From: Tenebrio molitor
Taxonomy: Eukaryota; Arthropoda; Insecta; Coleoptera; Tenebrionidae
Direction of reading: 5' to 3'
DNA length: 64,000 nucleotides
Assembly (NCBI RefSeq): GCF_963966145.1
Contig: NC_091053.1
Coordinates: 8,060,001 to 8,124,000, forward strand
In this document: one piece after another, positions 45,404 through 58,089 of the stretch
Layout: each line of letters begins with the position of its first letter
Position numbering within the stretch: position 1 is the first letter of the stretch
The notes under the pieces: model-generated
What the model was told of the DNA's origin: nothing
What the model saw: only the letters and a program-made list of their open reading frames with translations
Database searches by the model: none
Program-made: the position numbers and the translations under genes

Positions 45404-45796
45404 GTATAAACCTATATCATCTTAGTATCAATTACATTTTTATTTGAGTACTTAAAATTAATCAACCTGCGGAAGCCTGCTACAGTTCACTAAATAGTGG
45501 AATAAACATTTCCCAGAAGTACTAGGACACTGAACACCTTTACCGGTCAAAGTGCATATAAGAGATAATTTACGCACGCCGGTTATGGTCAATGTACACA
45601 TGAGCCGGTGGATGTTCACATTGACCATTTTTGCACTCTTACCGTAACAGGGATTCTACGAGAGGTAGAAGAGTTTTAAATGAAACGGTTAAACACACTA
45701 CACTTAAAATTTTTTTAACAAGTAATTGTACATTGGTGGTGTTTGGTACCAAACAAAACTGATGAATAAGTCTGTACATTGTGCAATTTAATATAA

Positions 45797-48114
45797 TGTA
45801 GCAGGTCAAAATGCCACTATTCGTTTTGGCCGGGGTAGGAGGCCAAGAGGTCCTACTTATGCTCGCGGGACTAAAAGATCGCTGTTCGAAAATCAGGAAC
45901 TAGCAAGACAACGCAAGGCACATGACGTCGCGACGCGCCCACCCTGCCGTAACCTTTTTCAGGACGCTCATTTCGAAATCATTCAGTTTGTTTGTGTCGT
46001 CAGTCAGGTCAATTTTTAGTTTATCGGGTCAGGGTTAATTTTTTGTTTATCGTTTCACTTTCAGTTTTCTTTCGCGTTTCACTTTCGGTTTTCGTTTGTT
46101 TCTTTCGCGGTTTCATTTTTGAGAGTTTTCATTGTAGAGTCTTGGTGCCAGCCGTATCGTCGTTCTTCCAGTTCAATACCGTCGTTCGCTTGTGGTCCGT
46201 TTTCTGAGGACACGTCAGGATCACGCTGTGATGCCGCGCCTGGTGTCGCAAGCGTAGTAGTATCTCGGCGGGTCCTAAGCGCATCGGGACCATCTGCAGA
46301 CATCATTTTTGGAGCAAATTCTGGAAGAACCATCTTTCGTGAATTACGCGCGGACTCACCGACGCATTACTGCTTCAACATCTGAATTTCCCGGTCGGTG
46401 AAATTCCAACGTAAACAAACCGGCGCCGTGATCGACCATCTGTCATTTAGCGCCGGAAGTAGTCATCGGGATGCGCGGTTCGTGCAATTACCGGGACGCC
46501 TTATCGCACAACGGAATAAGGTCCGGATCTTTCGTGTTGCTATCCTAGATTCGGGGGTAACCAAAAAAACCCATCGCGAGCGGAAATTAGAGGACTCGGT
46601 CGGCGACCGACGAGCGGGCGGCTGTGCCGCAAGTCGCGAGCTGCGAATCACGTGCGTGGCGTTCGGGATCCGCAATCAATGAGGGCGGATTGCCGAACGC
46701 CATGGCGCTTATCGTCCGACGCTGCCAGCCTTCGGGGCCGTCGAGGAGCCCGAAAATTTACCGTACCGTTACCGTTTGCCGTTTTGCCGTTTTGCCGTTT
46801 TGCCGTTTTGCCGTGGTCGAGAAACCCCTCGTCGTCTAGCGAGATAGAGGTAATTATCCTTCATTAGCGAATTCACTTCACTAACTTTCGTCTATTAGGG
46901 GTAGTTCGAGCCAATTACCGTTACCGTACCGTGAAGGAGTACCGGAAAGTCCTCCTTCACTTTATCGCAGAGCAGCGGAAAGGGGTTGTTCCTTAGGGTC
47001 AGTCAGACCAGTTATCGTTTTTGAGGGTGGTCATCGCCAGACCACACATCGTTCTTTAGGGTGGTCATCGTCAGACCAATCGTCGTTCTTTAGGGTGATT
47101 CTTCGCCATATAGTACTTTTGGGCTATCGTTTTGAGGGTGGCCGTTCGCCACATCATTCGTTTGGGTCATCGCCAGACCAATTATCGTTATGTAAGGAGC
47201 ATCATCTCGTTTCCGGCCAGGCATTTTGAAAACGTCAAGGTCACGCCGTGACGCTACCGTTAAGGAACCTTATCGCAAGTCAATAGGACGCTCTTCGTGG
47301 ACACACAACCAACCGGCAAAAGATAAGTCACCACACTCACATTTATTGCGGATAATTTCAAGTTTTTGAACGCCTCGAATTTCCCGCTTCTCACTTAAAC
47401 AATTTCTGCATTTTCTTGTTTTTTTTTTTGTATTTTGTAAACAGTAAGAATTTTTAGTCAGCAATTTAACAGTCACTTTCAAATGTCAATTCAGAAAATT
47501 TAAAGTTCCCATTTCAACATTTCGGAACTCCACCGACTTCACCCCTTCCTGTAGGAATCAATTTTTATTTATCGTCAAGGTGAAATCCAAGCCTTGACCT
47601 TGGGTTTACTTCAGTTTCATTTTACTGCTCAATCCAGACCAGGAGGAAGTTGAAGGTTCGGGAGGGTTTCCTTTCAAGGATTTTTAAAACCATTTATTAC
47701 TCGTCTTAGAATATCTTGTTAATTTAAGTTAATCTCGGTCTATTGTAAGAGAAAAGCTTTTCTGGTTGAGACCACATAAATTTTAAGATCATCTAAAAGT
47801 ACTGGTTCCGCATTTTTTTACTATTTGGTTACATGCGAACCGTTATCACACTCGTGTGAACCAGTGCTAAAGCTTCACAACAAATTTTGTGTGAGATTTT
47901 TGCTTTGGACCGAATAAACCAATTTTAATTTTATCATCTACGAGTATCTGTTCGTACTCCCTAGGCGGGTATAATTAGAGCACTTGTCCCGGCAGCTGGC
48001 CAAGTTTTAAACCAGCTCAAAAAGGCTGCCTGGTGCCCATTTCCTTACCCACGCCCTCTGCCCCGAAAAACCCCCTGAGAGCCCGGTGCTGTCACTGGCC
48101 AACTTTTGGTCATA
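45797..48114 (+). mobile_element. Solo LTR of a gypsy element related to 23268-32990
   Basis: Begins TGTAGC and ends TTTTGGTCATA, the inverse of the 23268 LTR, so it points the other way. Diagnostic words match in reverse: ttcggaactcc, cttgaccttgggttta, ttgtcccggcagctgg, ccccgaaaaacccc. Flanks are ATAA and ATAC (45793-45796 and 48115-48118). Block A near 5513 has the single ATAC empty site, so the target duplication has one mutation. It is diverged and rearranged, with a gccgtttt array at 46775-46815 and roughly 40-bp units around 47000-47190. No internal genes. Reading frames at 45992-46867 are by-products. Confidence 0.85.
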
Positions 48115-48859
48115 ATACTTTTCAATAGATATTTAAGTTTTGATTCAATGAAATATAAATTGCGGCCAGTGAATTGACTAATAAATAAGTGAAAAACTAC
48201 AAAGCTTTGGCTCTTTAAGATTAAAAGCAGGCCGAAAAAGACAAAAAAATGTGTAAAAAGTCCAATATCTGTTAAAACTAATCACAAGAATGAGAAATTG
48301 TGGTCGCCGGGAATGAAAATGAGGACGAAGAGACGCTATCCGTTTGAGACTCCTTTAATGAAATAGATTGTGCTTTTCAACCTACATAAACCATTAATTC
48401 AGATGCAATTATAGAAATTCAGCAATACATTTAGGGTGATATGTAGTGTTACGTTCGAAGTAAGATTTAAAATCTTAAAATTACTCGTTAGCAAGTTAAG
48501 TAAAAATAAAGGAATGAAACAGGTTAAAACTAAATGGGTACTAACACCGATGATGTACGGATAAACTGCTGCTACAAGGTCGGTGTCCCTGGGCGATTCC
48601 CCTAACATTCCTCAAGGAAAAGTTCTCATCAGCGGCGTCTCGACATCCGGATGGAGGCTGCAGTTTCTTTCCTTTCTTGATAGTAGGGCGGTTTTTCGGA
48701 GCAATGGTACTCGGGAGGCTGGGGACGGAACAAAATCCCCACTAGTGCATTTGGCTTCCCGGAAGTGTTACGTGTGAGGACGACGGTCTTCCTTGCGTCA
48801 ACCCTCTTGACTGGGCCTCTTTTCTTAGGATCCCACCACGTCTTCACTCCCTATCGCCC

Positions 48860-49012
48860 GTCTATCACTTTCTCTGAACTCCAAACTCCCCTTTTTGACA
48901 TTCGCACCGCTCACGTGGGATTTTTGAAAAAACTACGTCTCCGGGACGTGCCCGCAGTGGTTGAATATTGCATATGGATTAGGTTTTAAATGAAGTTTAA
49001 AACATAACAGTA
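48860..49012. repeat. Dispersed repeat, copy 3 of 3
   Basis: Block-B counterpart of 6228-6380. Confidence 0.6.
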
Positions 49013-49256
49013 CCTACAGATAATCTTACACAGTGAAGTGATTCATAACGACAGAATTACAGTTATTGTTATTATTAAACCATTAATACAGTAAATGCAA
49101 TTTGATTGCATCCGTTAATTGATTAAAAACTTAGAAAGTAGAAGTGTAAGCTCAGGTAATTAATAATTAGTGTCATTAAATAGGCTTTACTACTTAAGTA
49201 TGTGAAGCTTAATAATAATTAATAAAAATAATAACAAGCAAAAACCTGGCAATAAA

Positions 49257-51095
49257 TTACCTTAATTTTCTTAAGTTATACAAAACAAGAGCATAACTAC
49301 AAGCTGATCGAAATATCTGTAAGAAGATATATTACGTAGGTATCTTATTTTGAAATGTTTTGTTACTTACGGAAACAGCTAATTTGTAGTCAACAACAAT
49401 TCCAGCAAACACTAAAGTAGAAGGTTTTATAGAATTAGCCATGAAAACGAGTAAGATCTGTTTATTTCTGGCATCCCAGTTGTACCACGAACATTGGGTT
49501 AACGTATCAAAAACGCGACCACTCTAAAATAATCTGAAAGTTACTGGGTAGAATCCTGTATCTGAACCATACCTCATTAAATATTTTCTGACCGGCTTGA
49601 CAATAGGTTGCAATAATGAGGACGTTGACGATAGTCAAAACACTTAGGCGCAATTTCAAAATGGCGCTTGCATTTTCAAATGTCTGAAACATGTTCATGG
49701 TTTCTGTTGTTCTGCTTTATTTTCAGACAACTTACACATAAGATGAAAAACAAGATAGAAATGGTAACCAAGGTACTCAAAAAGGAAAACACAATTATAG
49801 CCATTTTCACACTATCGAGCAGTTTGTTGAACATTCTGTAAAATAGTATGTGTTGAATAAATCTGCAAGATGTATCACTACCTAACCGTGTTACGGTGAC
49901 GTGATGTTCGATGCAACAACACAACGTTTTGAAAATTTCATTTTGATAATGAATTCGTTCTTCAATATTCAACTTGTCAAAACCGGGATTATCTCCACAC
50001 ACTTGCAAAATTCGCCGATTAATTAAAATGATTTGAGAGTGTATGACAGCTGCGTCGTAGAAAATAGTAGAACAGAGACGAAACGAGCTGAACACCAAGA
50101 AAAACATAGACCAGTAGTGCAGATGGTAGAAAATTCTCGAACACGGTTTTAAATATTCATAGAAAGTATTTTCGGCCAGGCTCCATTCGTCATGGGTACC
50201 ACAAAATGGACACATTGTGAAACACACTACTAAAATAGTTGCACAATGGACATAAAACCAGAGATTTGTTCGTTTAGATTTTGTCAAAATGAAGAATCGC
50301 GTCTCTCGACCGGCACTGTCTATCGACCAAAATAAAGTATCCATATCCTGAACGATTTCCAAGAGTCTTTTCTCAAGAATAATAGTAAAAATCATGGTAA
50401 CTAGAATCTAATAATTTAAAATTAATAGTATATTATGTTATGAGGAGCAAAAATGAAGTTTTATGTGCTGCAGCTGGTAGATTGGCTGCCGAACGCAGTG
50501 AGGCAGACAAACCAGCCAAAGCACATAAAACCATTTTTGCTCCGAAGAACATATACTATTTTTTCTTCAGACCTTCATAACAAATTATTTAAAACATGTT
50601 AAGAAACCAGATAGGAATTTCAAATTATTTAGCTAGTTTAGTTTACTGCCGCTCTCAGCGGAGATAATAACTTTATCTGCCGCTCGTCAGCTCGTTAGAT
50701 GCCATGACAATGAAGTGACACTTTAGCATTATCAATCCAGCAGGATAATGTCATAATTTACGGACATTTGAAGAAAAAATATAGTTAGATATTTGTTTTT
50801 TGAACATGCTTACGTAAATTAAAACGACGACTGGTGGTCCATATCTTGCAATCAACTCTACGCTGAAATTATCAATCATGAAGTAAATTTCCAGACACGC
50901 GATAAAAGAATAAAAAATTATATAAAAGACGTTGGCACATTTTATGAATTTATTGTAGCCAAAGTCAAGAAATAGTTTTCTCATAAGGACGAAAGGATCA
51001 TCAGAATCTGAAATTTAAGGGATTGAGAAATTCGAATCAGCATTAATTTTTTTACCTTTATAGCAAGTTGTTTCAGTTATCTTAAGATTTAACAT
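49257..51095 (-). CDS. Odorant receptor, intact, 392 aa, seven exons
   Basis: Exons: 51056-51095 (ATG), 50814-51007, 49887-50407, 49736-49835, 49573-49683, 49371-49523, 49257-49316 (TAA). All introns are GT-AG, and phases join without a break to 1179 coding bases. Family marks: DDPF near the N-terminus, DFGYNK, HSQIILINRRIL, CCIEHHVTV, CQAGQKIF, QCSWYNWDARNKQILL and the C-terminal CSYALVLYN. Several hydrophobic segments fit a seven-pass 7tm_6 protein; length is typical. Family members form ligand-gated cation channels with Orco in olfactory neuron dendrites, N-terminus inside. The ligand is unknown. It is tandem with the receptor at 53900-55503, same strand. The small intron 3 (51 bp) stays in frame, so unspliced reading would also be open. 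Confidence 0.92.
50428..50558. mobile_element. Inverted-repeat element inside OR intron 2
   Basis: ggagcaaaaat and gttttatgtgct are inverted at the right side (agcacataaaac, atttttgctcc), with agtatat/atatact at the outer edges. About 130 bp, in intron 2 of the intact receptor. The corresponding block-A region is deleted, so its age cannot be judged. Confidence 0.65.
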
Positions 51096-51761
51096 GGTAC
51101 TTACTGATGTTTGTTGCTAACCAGACATGTACTTCTTACCTTACTTCGTTTCAACTAGATACTTAATACATTTGTTATTGATTTACTAAAATAGAAAATC
51201 TTCGTTTGTTAACGGCTCTGTACTTCAACCTTAATTTACATTTAATATAGGCAGAGTTATTAGCCATTAATCTTTTAAAACACAGACAAGACCAATTAAT
51301 TGATAATTTATTATTGTGATCGTTTATTGTTGGTAAAAACTGTCCTAGAAAATATAATATTCAAGATAAATACTGCTTAACTTCGTAACTTAGTTAATAA
51401 TCACGAATACTTCAACGTAACAGAGGACGACAAGCTTAAACAGTTTGCGTTATTTTATTTGTATTTTATTCAATTTTGTATCTTCATTTGTTTTTAAGAC
51501 ATACGAGCAACTTGTTATTTTTTAATAGCACTAGAGGTTAAACGTAGCGTTTTTGAAAAGTTTATTTTTTTCTGATTTCACTAATTACCATGTGCAATCT
51601 TATCCTTTATAGAAAGACGAAAAAAATGTTAAACAAATATCAAAAATCAAATTCAACTTGAAAAAAATACAAAACTGGTTGGTTTTAGAGATGTTGTTAT
51701 TAGTGTGGTGTCTGTGTTGCACTTCTAATGAATGTTAGTTACTTTTACTGAACTTATAATG

Positions 51762-51970
51762 AAGAATATAGCCTAAGGGAGTTCATTTCGGCTCAGGGAC
51801 GCAGGGTCGCGGGTTCGATTCCGACCCAGGGCGAAAAAAAAGGCTATATTCTATCTCGTGACTCGGAAGTCACGTTAAGCCATTGGTCCCGGTCCATTGA
51901 GTTGGTCATCACGCCCCTCATAGATTTGTAAACTAGTCCTAGACTGTGTAACAACATTTTTTCCTTAGTG
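51762..51970 (+). mobile_element. tRNA-like SINE in block B
   Basis: An internal polymerase III-like box B, GGTTCGATTCC, is at 51812-51822. A box-A-like TAGCCTAAGGGA begins 43 bp before it. An 11-bp inverted repeat, gaatatagcct/aggctatattc, encloses the tRNA-like part. The tail ends in a T-rich stretch. Block A (about 12040-12060) lacks it. A standalone tRNA gene is unlikely because no full cloverleaf follows. Confidence 0.65.
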
Positions 51971-52020
51971 TAGGAAATTTCACTTGCGGTCCGTGAATTG
52001 AAATTTGACTAATACGAGTA

Positions 52021-52396
52021 TACAGGTGTGTCAAAATCGCGAATACGCTCCTTGGAACTTGGAAGTATTCACTTTCGAGTATCCACTACTGTTGTTAGTT
52101 TTATTTTATCTAAGTTCGTTGAGACACAGTGGGCTTTCAAATGTTAGAATAAGAACCTATCATAACTGAAATTAGCTGTGTTATAAACAAAATAGGTGTT
52201 CGAAACGAATCAAAAATAAGTTAAGAACAGCTCCTAGTGCTTATAGCGATAAGAATGTAAAAATTAGTCTTCTTCTTTGGCGTTAAAGTTTGAGGAAAAA
52301 TGTCCGAAATCCATTTGGAAACATGCTTATATCACTTGGTAGGCATCATTGAAGCAGTGTATAAAAGGCTGTCCGCGACTTTTGACACACCCTGTA
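52021..52396. mobile_element. 376-bp inverted-repeat element at shared TA site (block B)
   Basis: Ends tacaggtgtgtcaaaa and ttttgacacaccctgta are inverted. TA target duplications lie at 52019-52020 and 52397-52398. The same TA in block A carries the unrelated-interior element 12110-12648. No ORF. Confidence 0.82.
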
Positions 52397-52763
52397 TAAA
52401 TGAGTAAGCTGAATAAATAAATAAATTTATAAATATGAACAACATTAAAAGAAGTTGAGATGCAAACTATGTGATTCTATTAAGATTTGAATTGTCTCCC
52501 CTGTTAAATTGGTACCTCGTGAATGCTCATGAAACCTGGAATAATATTAGGAATGGTGAAAAAGAAAGTTGCCATCAAAGTCATACTCATAAGGAACTCT
52601 TTCCACGTGTTAATTGTTCTGTCAACAATCCATATCCCCATTAGTGGGTGGGGTGGAGTCATTTTGTGTTCTCCCCGGACCACAGCTACTGAGTACGATG
52701 GATACTGGCGAGGCCTCCGCGACAACTTGGTGTTTGGCTAGTGGTTTCGAGAAGGCGAATCAC

Positions 52764-53075
52764 CGGACCAATATTTTTTAACCAAACCGTAACTGCTGGA
52801 AGATATCGCAATGATTTATTAGAACCCTTTCTCAATAAGTTACATGACGATGAACTGAAGGGTGTTTTCAGCAAGATAATGCTACAGTGCATTCCGCTCG
52901 TGAAACAATTACTTACGTGAAAGAATTCTTTGGCGCCCGAGTGGTGTAATTTCCTGCAAAGTCTCCAGATCTTACAATAATGGACTACTCTATTTATCCA
53001 CACCTCAAAAATACAACTTTTAGAAGCACACGTCATACTATCGAAAAACTTTGTGAGGCTATTAGAGATGTGTCT
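52764..53075 (+). pseudogene. DDE-type transposase relic, block B
   Basis: Counterpart of 13225-13520, with the same frame change before FQQDNATVHSARE and the same TAA. It also reads YPHLKNTTFRSTRHTIEKL. It is slightly better preserved downstream. Confidence 0.75.
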
Positions 53076-53224
53076 GCTAACATAAGCGGCGTCGTACTAA
53101 AAATAGTTATTTATTATCAAAAGATTGCTTCAATTATTTTTTGGTTTCTTTATTATAGACCTTATAGTATTTAACACATTTTAAACTATTTTTCTTAATT
53201 TAATTTTTAACTAATCTGTAAATT

Positions 53225-53228
<4 letters not shown>

Positions 53229-53256
<28 letters not shown>

Positions 53257-53832
53257 TTTATTCAGAAAATACACACAGGTGTTTAACTTCGTCCATAAAA
53301 ATATTAATTTTTGTTAACTACTTATAAAGTTAAATGTATACTAATGCTAAAAAATTCATTGTAATCATATAATGGGTTGTTTACTAGAAAATTTTTAACA
53401 ATCGCTAAAAATACTTTGGTTGGCTGCTCTCTTACTGTTCTCTCGATGGCGTTGTAAAATTTAAGTGATAGATACTGTTCGCGTTTTCTCGAAGGACCAA
53501 TTGCGATATCGTTTGCCGCTTTTAAAATTGGTGAAGTAAAAAGAAAGACTTATTGAGATGATGCTTCTCGTTCTATTCTTCAGTTGCAAGTGCGTACAAA
53601 TCTAACAAGGGTTTGCGTTAGGGGGGGGTGGTAGCCCCCACCAGTGGTAGGACTAACGGCCTGAACAGATACTCAAACTGCTTTATGGATTTTGTAAGTC
53701 TGTGACATCGTAAGTATAAGTCTGTTTTGTGACGGGTATCATGCTGATGAACATCCTGTGCCCTATCAACAGACGACCTCTTGTGCATTACATATTCTAG
53801 ACACCTATACACGTACAATGAAGACAGAGAAT
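53229..53832 (-). mobile_element. 5'-truncated LINE tail with (TAA)n end
   Basis: Absent from block A (14030-14090). The plus-strand left edge is an (aat) tract (53229-53263), the 3' tail of a minus-strand LINE. Just upstream, the minus strand encodes HDTRHKTDLYLRCHRL and KFYNAIERTVREQPTKVFL, the usual C-terminal wording of Jockey/R1-type ORF2 proteins. It is interrupted between the two pieces. Confidence 0.75.
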
Positions 53833-53899
53833 AATTAGTAATATAATTTAATTGCAGACAAAAACATGACAATTAGTAGGAATTCTTCATTGAAAGTGA

Positions 53900-55503
53900 T
53901 CAATTAAAGTTTTGTAAGTTATACAAAACTAGGGCGTAACTACAACCATTGCGTAATATCTGTAACAAAACATGATACCTTTAAAAAATTATCTTTATCA
54001 TACTTACAAAAAGAGTTAAATTGTAATTTATAATGATTCCAGCAAACGCCAGCGAGAAAGGTTTCAGACAATTTGTCATAAAAATTAGCAAAATTTGCTT
54101 ATTTTTAGCATTCCAGTTGTACCACGAACATTGAGTTAAGATATCAAAAGTGCCACTAGTCTAAAACCGTAAAGGAAAAAATATTTGTTATGTGTTAACA
54201 GAATTATTAAATTTTATGGTCAGTTCAAAATCAAAAAACAAATCTTAGGCGTTTGTACATTTAACTGTGCTAATTTTATGAATTTCACAATTTGGTTTGT
54301 CGGTGATAGAATTTTTAAAGTTTATTCTTACCCATACCTCATCAAACAAATTCTGTCCAGCTTGAGAAATAGTGAAAGCAATCATAGTGACAAAGACATT
54401 CAACATACTTAAACGTAATTTCCAGATGGTGCTTGCAGCTTCGAAAGCCTAAAACATCGTTTGTGATTCTACTTGTTGCTGTTTTCAGTTAACAGATAAC
54501 ATACGTACAGATTGGCGAATATCAAAATAATGAAAACGGGAACGGTTAACCATAAAAGTATTACCATAGGCAACTTTAGAGTAGCAAGTAATTTCTTGAA
54601 CATCCTGAATAAATGACAGTTAGTTAAAAATATCTGGATTGTGTTAGTGGTATACCTAATTATTAAGACATGATGGTCGATGCAAGAGCATAACGTTCTG
54701 AAAATTTTATTTTGATAAGAAATTTGCTGTACAATTTTCAATTTGTCAAAATCTACGTCGTCAACACATTCTTGCAAAATCCGTTGATTAATCAATGAGA
54801 CTTGAAGGCACATCTCTGCTGTTGTATATAATAGTATAAGACAAGGACGAATCGTGTTATAAATCAAGAAAGGGAGTGACCAATAAAAGATATGATAGAG
54901 AAGCAGTGACCATTGACTTAAATATTCTTCAAAAATAATTTCAGCGAGAATCCACTCTTTGTAATTATCACAGAATGGACAGAATAAAACGCCAATGACT
55001 GTAGCGGTTCCACAAATAATGTAAAAGCGAAGGTTTATTCTTGTAGAGTTTTTGAAAGGAGTTACAAATGATCGTACCTCTGGACCAAGAACGTCTCTCA
55101 ACGGAAATGAATCGACGAATTGAATAACGTCCAAAAGGTTGCTTTCGATCATTTCTGACAGAATTATCGTAGATATCATCTGGAAATTTAATAATGAGAT
55201 TTTAACAAAGGTGATTGAGGTGTGAAAGGTTACATAAACAAAAACAGCTATTGATAGTCCATATGTTGCTACCAACTTTACACTAAAATTATCGACTGTG
55301 TAGTAAATTTCAAGCAATATGACCAAAGTGTGAAAAATTGTACAAAAAACGTTGACACATTTTATAACCTTACTGTAGCCAAAGTCAATACATATCCGTC
55401 TTATGTTGGCGAAAGGATCATCAAAGTCTGAAATTTAGTGCTGGTTAAGAAAGTCAAATTTCTATTTAAAATATTTAAAACTTTTACCTTTGAAGCCAGA
55501 CAT
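53900..55503 (-). CDS. Odorant receptor, intact, 385 aa, seven exons
   Basis: Exons: 55488-55503 (ATG), 55234-55427, 54656-55179, 54505-54604, 54338-54448, 54008-54160, 53900-53959 (TGA). GT-AG sites and consistent phases give 1158 coding bases. Exons 2, 4, 5, 6 and 7 have exactly the lengths of the receptor at 49257-51095 (194, 100, 111, 153, 60). Marks: DDPF, DFGYSK, LQVSLINQRIL, CSCIDHHVLI, SQAGQNLFDE, QCSWYNWNAKNKQILL, CSYALVLYN. Family role as for its neighbour. Introns 2 (54 bp) and 3 (51 bp) are very short and in frame. The spacer to the next receptor holds repeat insertions only. Its block-A counterpart is dead. Confidence 0.92.
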
Positions 55504-56465
55504 TTTGATCGTTTCTATATATGACGTGAAAATGCTTAATATTGTTAGCTTGCCACCTTGAACTCGTCTTAAATTGTTCTTTGTAAATAAAATATATATT
55601 TACTTGCGAAGCAAGGAATGTTTGGTCATTTTGAGATTTATTGAGTCTAGAACTGATGTCTATTGCTAAGCAGACATGTTTACCCGCAATTCGATTCAGC
55701 TAAATATATACATTTTGTTGAATATTGATTTGCCAAAAAAGAATTACACTTAATAATTTGGTAACGGTACTTAAATTATGCACGTAAAGTTATTATTCAT
55801 TAATTAATTTACTGTCCATATTAAGCTGCTCTAGAAAATATTGGGTATCTAAATAAGAATTTGATGAATAGTTATTTGTATATCAAGGCTGAGAAATCGT
55901 ACTTTTACGAACCGAGAGAAAAATTGTCGCTGAGGTCGCTTGCGGCCGAGGCAATTCAATCTCGAGATCGTCAAAGGATTTCGTAGCCAAGGTGTACACA
56001 ACATTTTGTGTGCAACCGAAAATTTGTAATTATAAAGTTAACAAGTAAAATTTCCTTCACTGTCAATAAAAATAAAGTCGGCTTACATGTCGCCATGTTG
56101 CTATAGAAATGACATAAATTACGATGTTTTAGTTCCGTGTACATACTCATCCGGAGTTAAAAAATATTATAAATTGTGCAGTGGCTAATTTGATACCTGG
56201 AAATCTAAACGGTAGTATGAAAAATGTTACAGTGACTTTGAGACTGGTGTAACACGAAGAATGTGACAAACGTGTCGGATAATGTTGTATTGGCGTACCT
56301 ATTTGCTGGAATTTATTCATTGTGGAAGGTAAATGTTCTGTTATGATAAGTTGTATCATCTGCTCCTTGTTAGGTTATGTTAATCGTGGGAATATCAGGG
56401 GCCGTGCGAAGAGACAAATTAACCAAAATGTCTATTGATGACTTTCAGGATATGCTACTAGTTAC

Positions 56466-57971
56466 CAGGGGCGGCTTCTCTGGGTAGGCAGGGGAGGCAG
56501 TGCCTCACCAAATACTTTACTAACCAAAATCTTTTTTAACAGATAATTTTTGATTTTTTTAGTATAAAAATATTTTTATGTTTGTATACTTTTATTTTGT
56601 ACCTACATTGAATTAATTATTATCGAAGAATAACTGTTGCATGTGTTAATTTGATTATGTATTTTGTATTTGGCGCGTTTTGCATTCGGCGCCTTCGCTT
56701 CGGACTGCAGAGCCCAGAGCGTAGACTTATTCAGAGCATTCAGCGTACCGTAGAGGCACCGTAAAATATGCCACTTCATTTTTCCGCCTAAGCTGTGTGG
56801 TTGGTGGAATAAAGAACTGAATACCATCAACCCGTCATACACTGTTATTGGTTTAGCAAAGTGCAACTCGAGGCAATGCCTCTGTAGTTTTGTCATTTTC
56901 ATTGTAGTCGTAAAATTTTATTTTATATTATGATTATTGTGACTATGAGCGATTAACGGACACAATGGTTGTGTCGAAAAGGTTGGGAAGCGGCGCCTCG
57001 AACAGAAGTTGAAATTTAATGTTGTTGTTGTTAAACATTGCGGTTTAGTTAGGTTATGCAGGCTAGTGATGGTAAGTAGGTAAGTAGCAATTTAATAAAA
57101 ATGATCTCAATGGCAAGTACCAGTCAAGAACAAAAGGCGGTTGTCGTTCCTGTTAACGTCGATCTCGATTTTTTGATAAATAAATGCCGGTCTTGTAAGC
57201 GTTCCTACGAAGATAAGTTTTATGTAGATTAAACAGTTAAAGAGACCCTGTCCTTATGTAACTGATCTAAGTAAAACTTTGGTAACTACTGGCAAACAGA
57301 ATAGTGCATTTACTAATTCGTGGTAGGTACGGAAAATATGATTGGCTTGTTGGCAGTAAATTACTTAAAAAACCTTTTTTTTTATTCTGTTCGTGACTAA
57401 TAATGAGACAGTGTGGACAAAAACGGGGTATTCTGATTTGAACGATTTAGGGCGTGCATTAGAGAAGCACAATAAGAGTAAAGAGCATATTGCTTTTGCT
57501 TGTAAATTCGTTCTTTTCGGTAAACAAAACATTGCCACCGTAATAGACCCCACGGCAACGGCCATACCACTTTGAAAAGCCCCGGTTCTCGCTCGTAATA
57601 GTCCCCGCTCGGAAAATGGAAATAGAAAAGTTTAGATAAGAATAGCGTACGGGAAAATCGTGAAATTATCAAGTCTAATTTATATTGCAATTTTTTTGTG
57701 CCAGCAAGAGTTGTCGTTTATTTTCCATAATAAACCCAATGCATGATATTGTTTTCTTAATGTTACTGTCATTTTCAAAACGTCCAGGTTAGGGAAAAGT
57801 GGAACATCTTGAAATTACGTCTCACCTTTGTAATAATAAGCATTATATCCATCACCACCGCTGAACTGGTGCAAGGTCAAAAAAAAAAAATAATGCGAAA
57901 AAACTGACCAAGTGACTGACCAAAAAAATCGCTGGTGCCTACCCGGCTTTGATCTTGACGAGCCGCTACTG
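56466..57971 (+). mobile_element. hAT element of the TTF/ZMYM zinc-finger type
   Basis: The 8-bp target duplication ctagttac flanks it (56458-56465, 57972-57979). Ends caggggcggcttctc and, inverted, cagtagcggctcgtc are hAT-like. The second base word ggaggcagtgcctcacc lies just inside. It holds a degenerate N-terminal transposase frame and no catalytic domain, so it is non-autonomous. Confidence 0.85.
57102..57575 (+). pseudogene. hAT transposase N-terminus (TTF-type zinc finger)
   Basis: The opening frame MISMASTSQEQKAVVVPV is followed by DFLINKCRSCKRSYEDKF, then a stop. A later piece reads VWTKTGYSDLNDLGRALEK then HNKSKEHIAFACKF, the C-H pattern of TTF-type zinc fingers in ZMYM-like hAT transposases. 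The DDE/dimerisation domain is missing before the right terminus. Short frames on the opposite strand are shadows. Confidence 0.7.
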
Positions 57972-58089
57972 CTAGTTACTAGATATTTCTCTTTTTGATC
58001 GATGAAAAATTAACCTAGTTTACACGTGTCTGTTGTAGATACATCGATAATTGGGAATTTTTCTTACTGATCCCTAGTCCTTGAGGCGG

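Noticed and set aside
46079..46867. Several ORFs in the 46-kb region
   Set aside because: They lie inside the diverged solo LTR, whose relatives are non-coding.
49676..50395. Single 239-codon ORF as a complete protein
   Set aside because: It reads through the in-frame 51-bp intron 3 of the receptor; the full gene needs seven exons.
51805..51840. tRNA gene suggested by ggttcgattcc
   Set aside because: Only box B and a loose box A are present, with no cloverleaf or anticodon arm; the unit is an insertion absent from block A, so SINE is the better call.
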